This document shows positions 62,542 to 64,000 of a DNA stretch of 64,000 nucleotides, one piece after another (within the stretch, counting starts at the first letter, position 1; each line of letters begins with the position of its first letter). Under the pieces are notes generated by a model. That model was not told where the DNA came from, searched no databases, and saw only the letters and a list, made by a program, of their open reading frames with translations. The position numbers and the translations under genes are program-made. Location: the NCBI RefSeq assembly GCF_019703515.2, contig NC_059362.1, positions 42,399,826 to 42,463,825 of the forward strand. Direction: 5' to 3'. Origin of the DNA: Myxocyprinus asiaticus (taxonomy: Eukaryota > Chordata > Actinopteri > Cypriniformes > Catostomidae).

Positions 62542-62850
62542 AGGGCTGGGTATTGCTACAGATTTCCTAATTCGATATCAATTTACAAGCTCTCGATTTT
62601 ATTCTATTCAGACTCATTTGGGTACATTTCATTTATAATGTCCATTTTGCTAACATATGAAAGAAATTCTATCCTAATGCTGCTAATTATACAGGGATCC
62701 TTCTAACTTGGTACATCACGAAATTATATTAATTCAGCTCATTTTATTTAATCATTCGTTTTTCATCATTTTAGTCGCATTTTAAAAATTTTCAAATTCC
62801 ATATATTTCATCAATAAATATGATGTTATGAAATTGCATATATTAGTGAC
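62542..62850. mobile_element. Non-autonomous hAT-like element, right-truncated copy
   Basis: Starts TAGGGCTGGGTATTGCTACA and follows the copy at 20706 through ATTATACAGGGATCCTTCTA and CAATAAATATGATGTTATG before similarity fades. In a trmt6 intron. Confidence 0.65.
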
Positions 62851-63385
62851 AAAACTAGAACACTCCCATCCAGAGGGCTATCACGATTTAATTAATTGTC
62901 CAAAAATTATTGCGATTTATGACGATTAATTGTCTGTTTTAGGGCTTTTACATTTAATTGTCACAATTCATTTGAATTAATAATAATAATAATAAATTCT
63001 ATTTATAAAGCGCCTTTCTAATAGAGGTCGACCGATAGTGGGTTTTGCCGATACGATAACTATGGTGGGAAAATAGGCCGATAGCCAATTAATCTGCGGA
63101 TAGTTTTTAAAATGTATAATATGAATGAAAACTTTCCACTCAATGTAAAATAATGCTGAACTTTAGTAAGTATCACTCTCAATAGCAATACTTTATACAT
63201 TTCTAACACATTGGTATCTTCTTCAAAGCCTTTGCCATCTGAAATAATGAAAATAGTAATTAAAATATTACAGGTCAAATGTGTTTGTTGTTCAGCAGTA
63301 ACATAAAACACTGCCTTACAAAGCCAAATAGCATCTGTATGCTTCATCACTACTAACATATTTATTATTTTATTTCACTGTCATA
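62851..63385. repeat. Repeat remnants in trmt6 intron
   Basis: Contains (TAA)n near 62979-62995, a LINE-tail-like TTTATAAAGCGCCTTTCTAA, then AGAGGTCGACCGATAGTGGG at about 63022, the start of a DNA element related to 59207-59330. No exon. Confidence 0.45.
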
Positions 63386-64000
63386 CAGTCGTACTCAAAA
63401 GTTTGCATATTCTTGGAGAATTGGTAATAGATGTACCATTTTAAAAGAAAACATGAGTGAGCAGGCAAAACACATTTCTTTTATTTCTTATGGGATTCAT
63501 ATTCAACTGTAGGTTATAACAGAATGGCACAATCATAAAACAAAACATGGAAACAATGAAATAAAATGAAATGACCCCTGTTCAAAAGTCTGCATACCCT
63601 TAGTTCTTAATACTGTGTATTGCCCCCTTTAGCATCAATGACAGTGTGCAGTCTTTTGTAATAGTTGTCTATGAGGCCCCGAATTCTTGCAGGTGGTATA
63701 GCTGCCCATTCGTCTTGGCAAAATGCCTCCAGGTCATGAAAAGTCTTTGGTCGTCTTGCATGAACCGCACGTTTGTGATCTCCCCAGAGTGGCTCAATGA
63801 TATTAAGGTCAGGAGACTGTGATGGCCACTCCAGAACCTTCACCTTTTTCTGCTGTAACCACTGGAGGGTCAACTTGGCCTTGTGCTTAGGGTCATTATC
63901 GTTCTGGAAAGTCCAAGAGCGTTCCATGCGCAGCTTTCGTGCAGAAGAATGCAAATTGTCTGCCAGTATTTTCTGATAACATGCTGCATTCATCTTGCCA
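63386..64000 (-). mobile_element. Tc1-like transposon, cut by the window edge
   Basis: The left terminus reads CAGTCGTACTCAAAAGTTTG at about 63388, a standard Tc1-type end. The minus-strand transposase C-terminal part at 63607-63993 stays open for 128 residues: FQNDNDPKHKA, LEWPSQSPDLNIIEPLWGD, ending KGGNTQY. These are the second Asp and the last acidic residue of the DDE domain. The N-terminal half lies beyond the window, so activity cannot be judged. Confidence 0.85.
63607..63993 (-). CDS. Tc1-like transposase, C-terminal part
   Basis: Cut-and-paste transposase fragment, open without interruption from the window edge to its stop. DDE motifs visible: NDNDPKHKA (second Asp) and SPDLNIIEPLW (final acidic residue region). 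A different family from the one at 11224, which has LNPIEHL. The start shown is only the first Met in the visible part. Confidence 0.8.
   Translation of the reverse strand: MNAACYQKILADNLHSSARKLRMERSWTFQNDNDPKHKAKLTLQWLQQKKVKVLEWPSQSPDLNIIEPLWGDHKRAVHARRPKTFHDLEAFCQDEWAAIPPARIRGLIDNYYKRLHTVIDAKGGNTQY

Overview
The window is vertebrate nuclear DNA from a teleost fish, most likely a cypriniform (carp/minnow/sucker group). The basis is spliced genes whose translations match known vertebrate proteins exon by exon, AT-rich introns full of Tc1-like, hAT-like and foldback DNA elements, tRNA-headed SINEs, L2/Rex1-type LINE pieces and long (AT)n tracts. The species cannot be fixed from sequence alone. 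Most long open frames here are repeats or antisense shadows.

Layout: (1) 1-1.7 kb: a LINE reverse-transcriptase fragment, then the last coding exon of a zinc-finger-type gene on + (candidate gzf1, largely by synteny). (2) 5.0-14.1 kb: complete napb (beta-SNAP) on -, 11 coding exons, 295 aa. (3) 16.7-35.8 kb: complete gpcpd1 (glycerophosphocholine phosphodiesterase) on -, 19 coding exons, 668 aa. (4) 36-51.8 kb: gene-free interval with a CpG-rich gpcpd1 promoter, an L2-type LINE, a miniature LTR element, a 1.6-kb minisatellite of 43-bp units, foldback elements and a SINE. (5) 51.9-58.5 kb: chgb (secretogranin-1/chromogranin B) on +, with an intragenic peptide-repeat array. (6) 58.9-62.5 kb: last four exons of trmt6 on -, running out of the window. 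(7) 63.4-64 kb: a Tc1-like transposase fragment cut by the window edge.

The gpcpd1-chgb-trmt6 order matches human 20p12.3. The tail-to-tail gzf1-candidate/napb pair matches human 20p11.21, so two blocks apart on human chromosome 20 are contiguous here. The genes do not form a pathway: NAPB acts in SNARE recycling, CHGB in dense-core granules, GPCPD1 in choline-lipid turnover, TRMT6 in tRNA m1A58 methylation.

No wholly new genetic system is evident. The best leads are: a miniature, non-autonomous LTR retrotransposon family (three copies, tRNA-Phe-type primer site, perfect target duplications, GC-rich tandem-repeat interior); in-frame TAG codons followed by coding-like sequence in both chgb and the gzf1-like gene; and the expanded RSQE-FP repeat of chgb.
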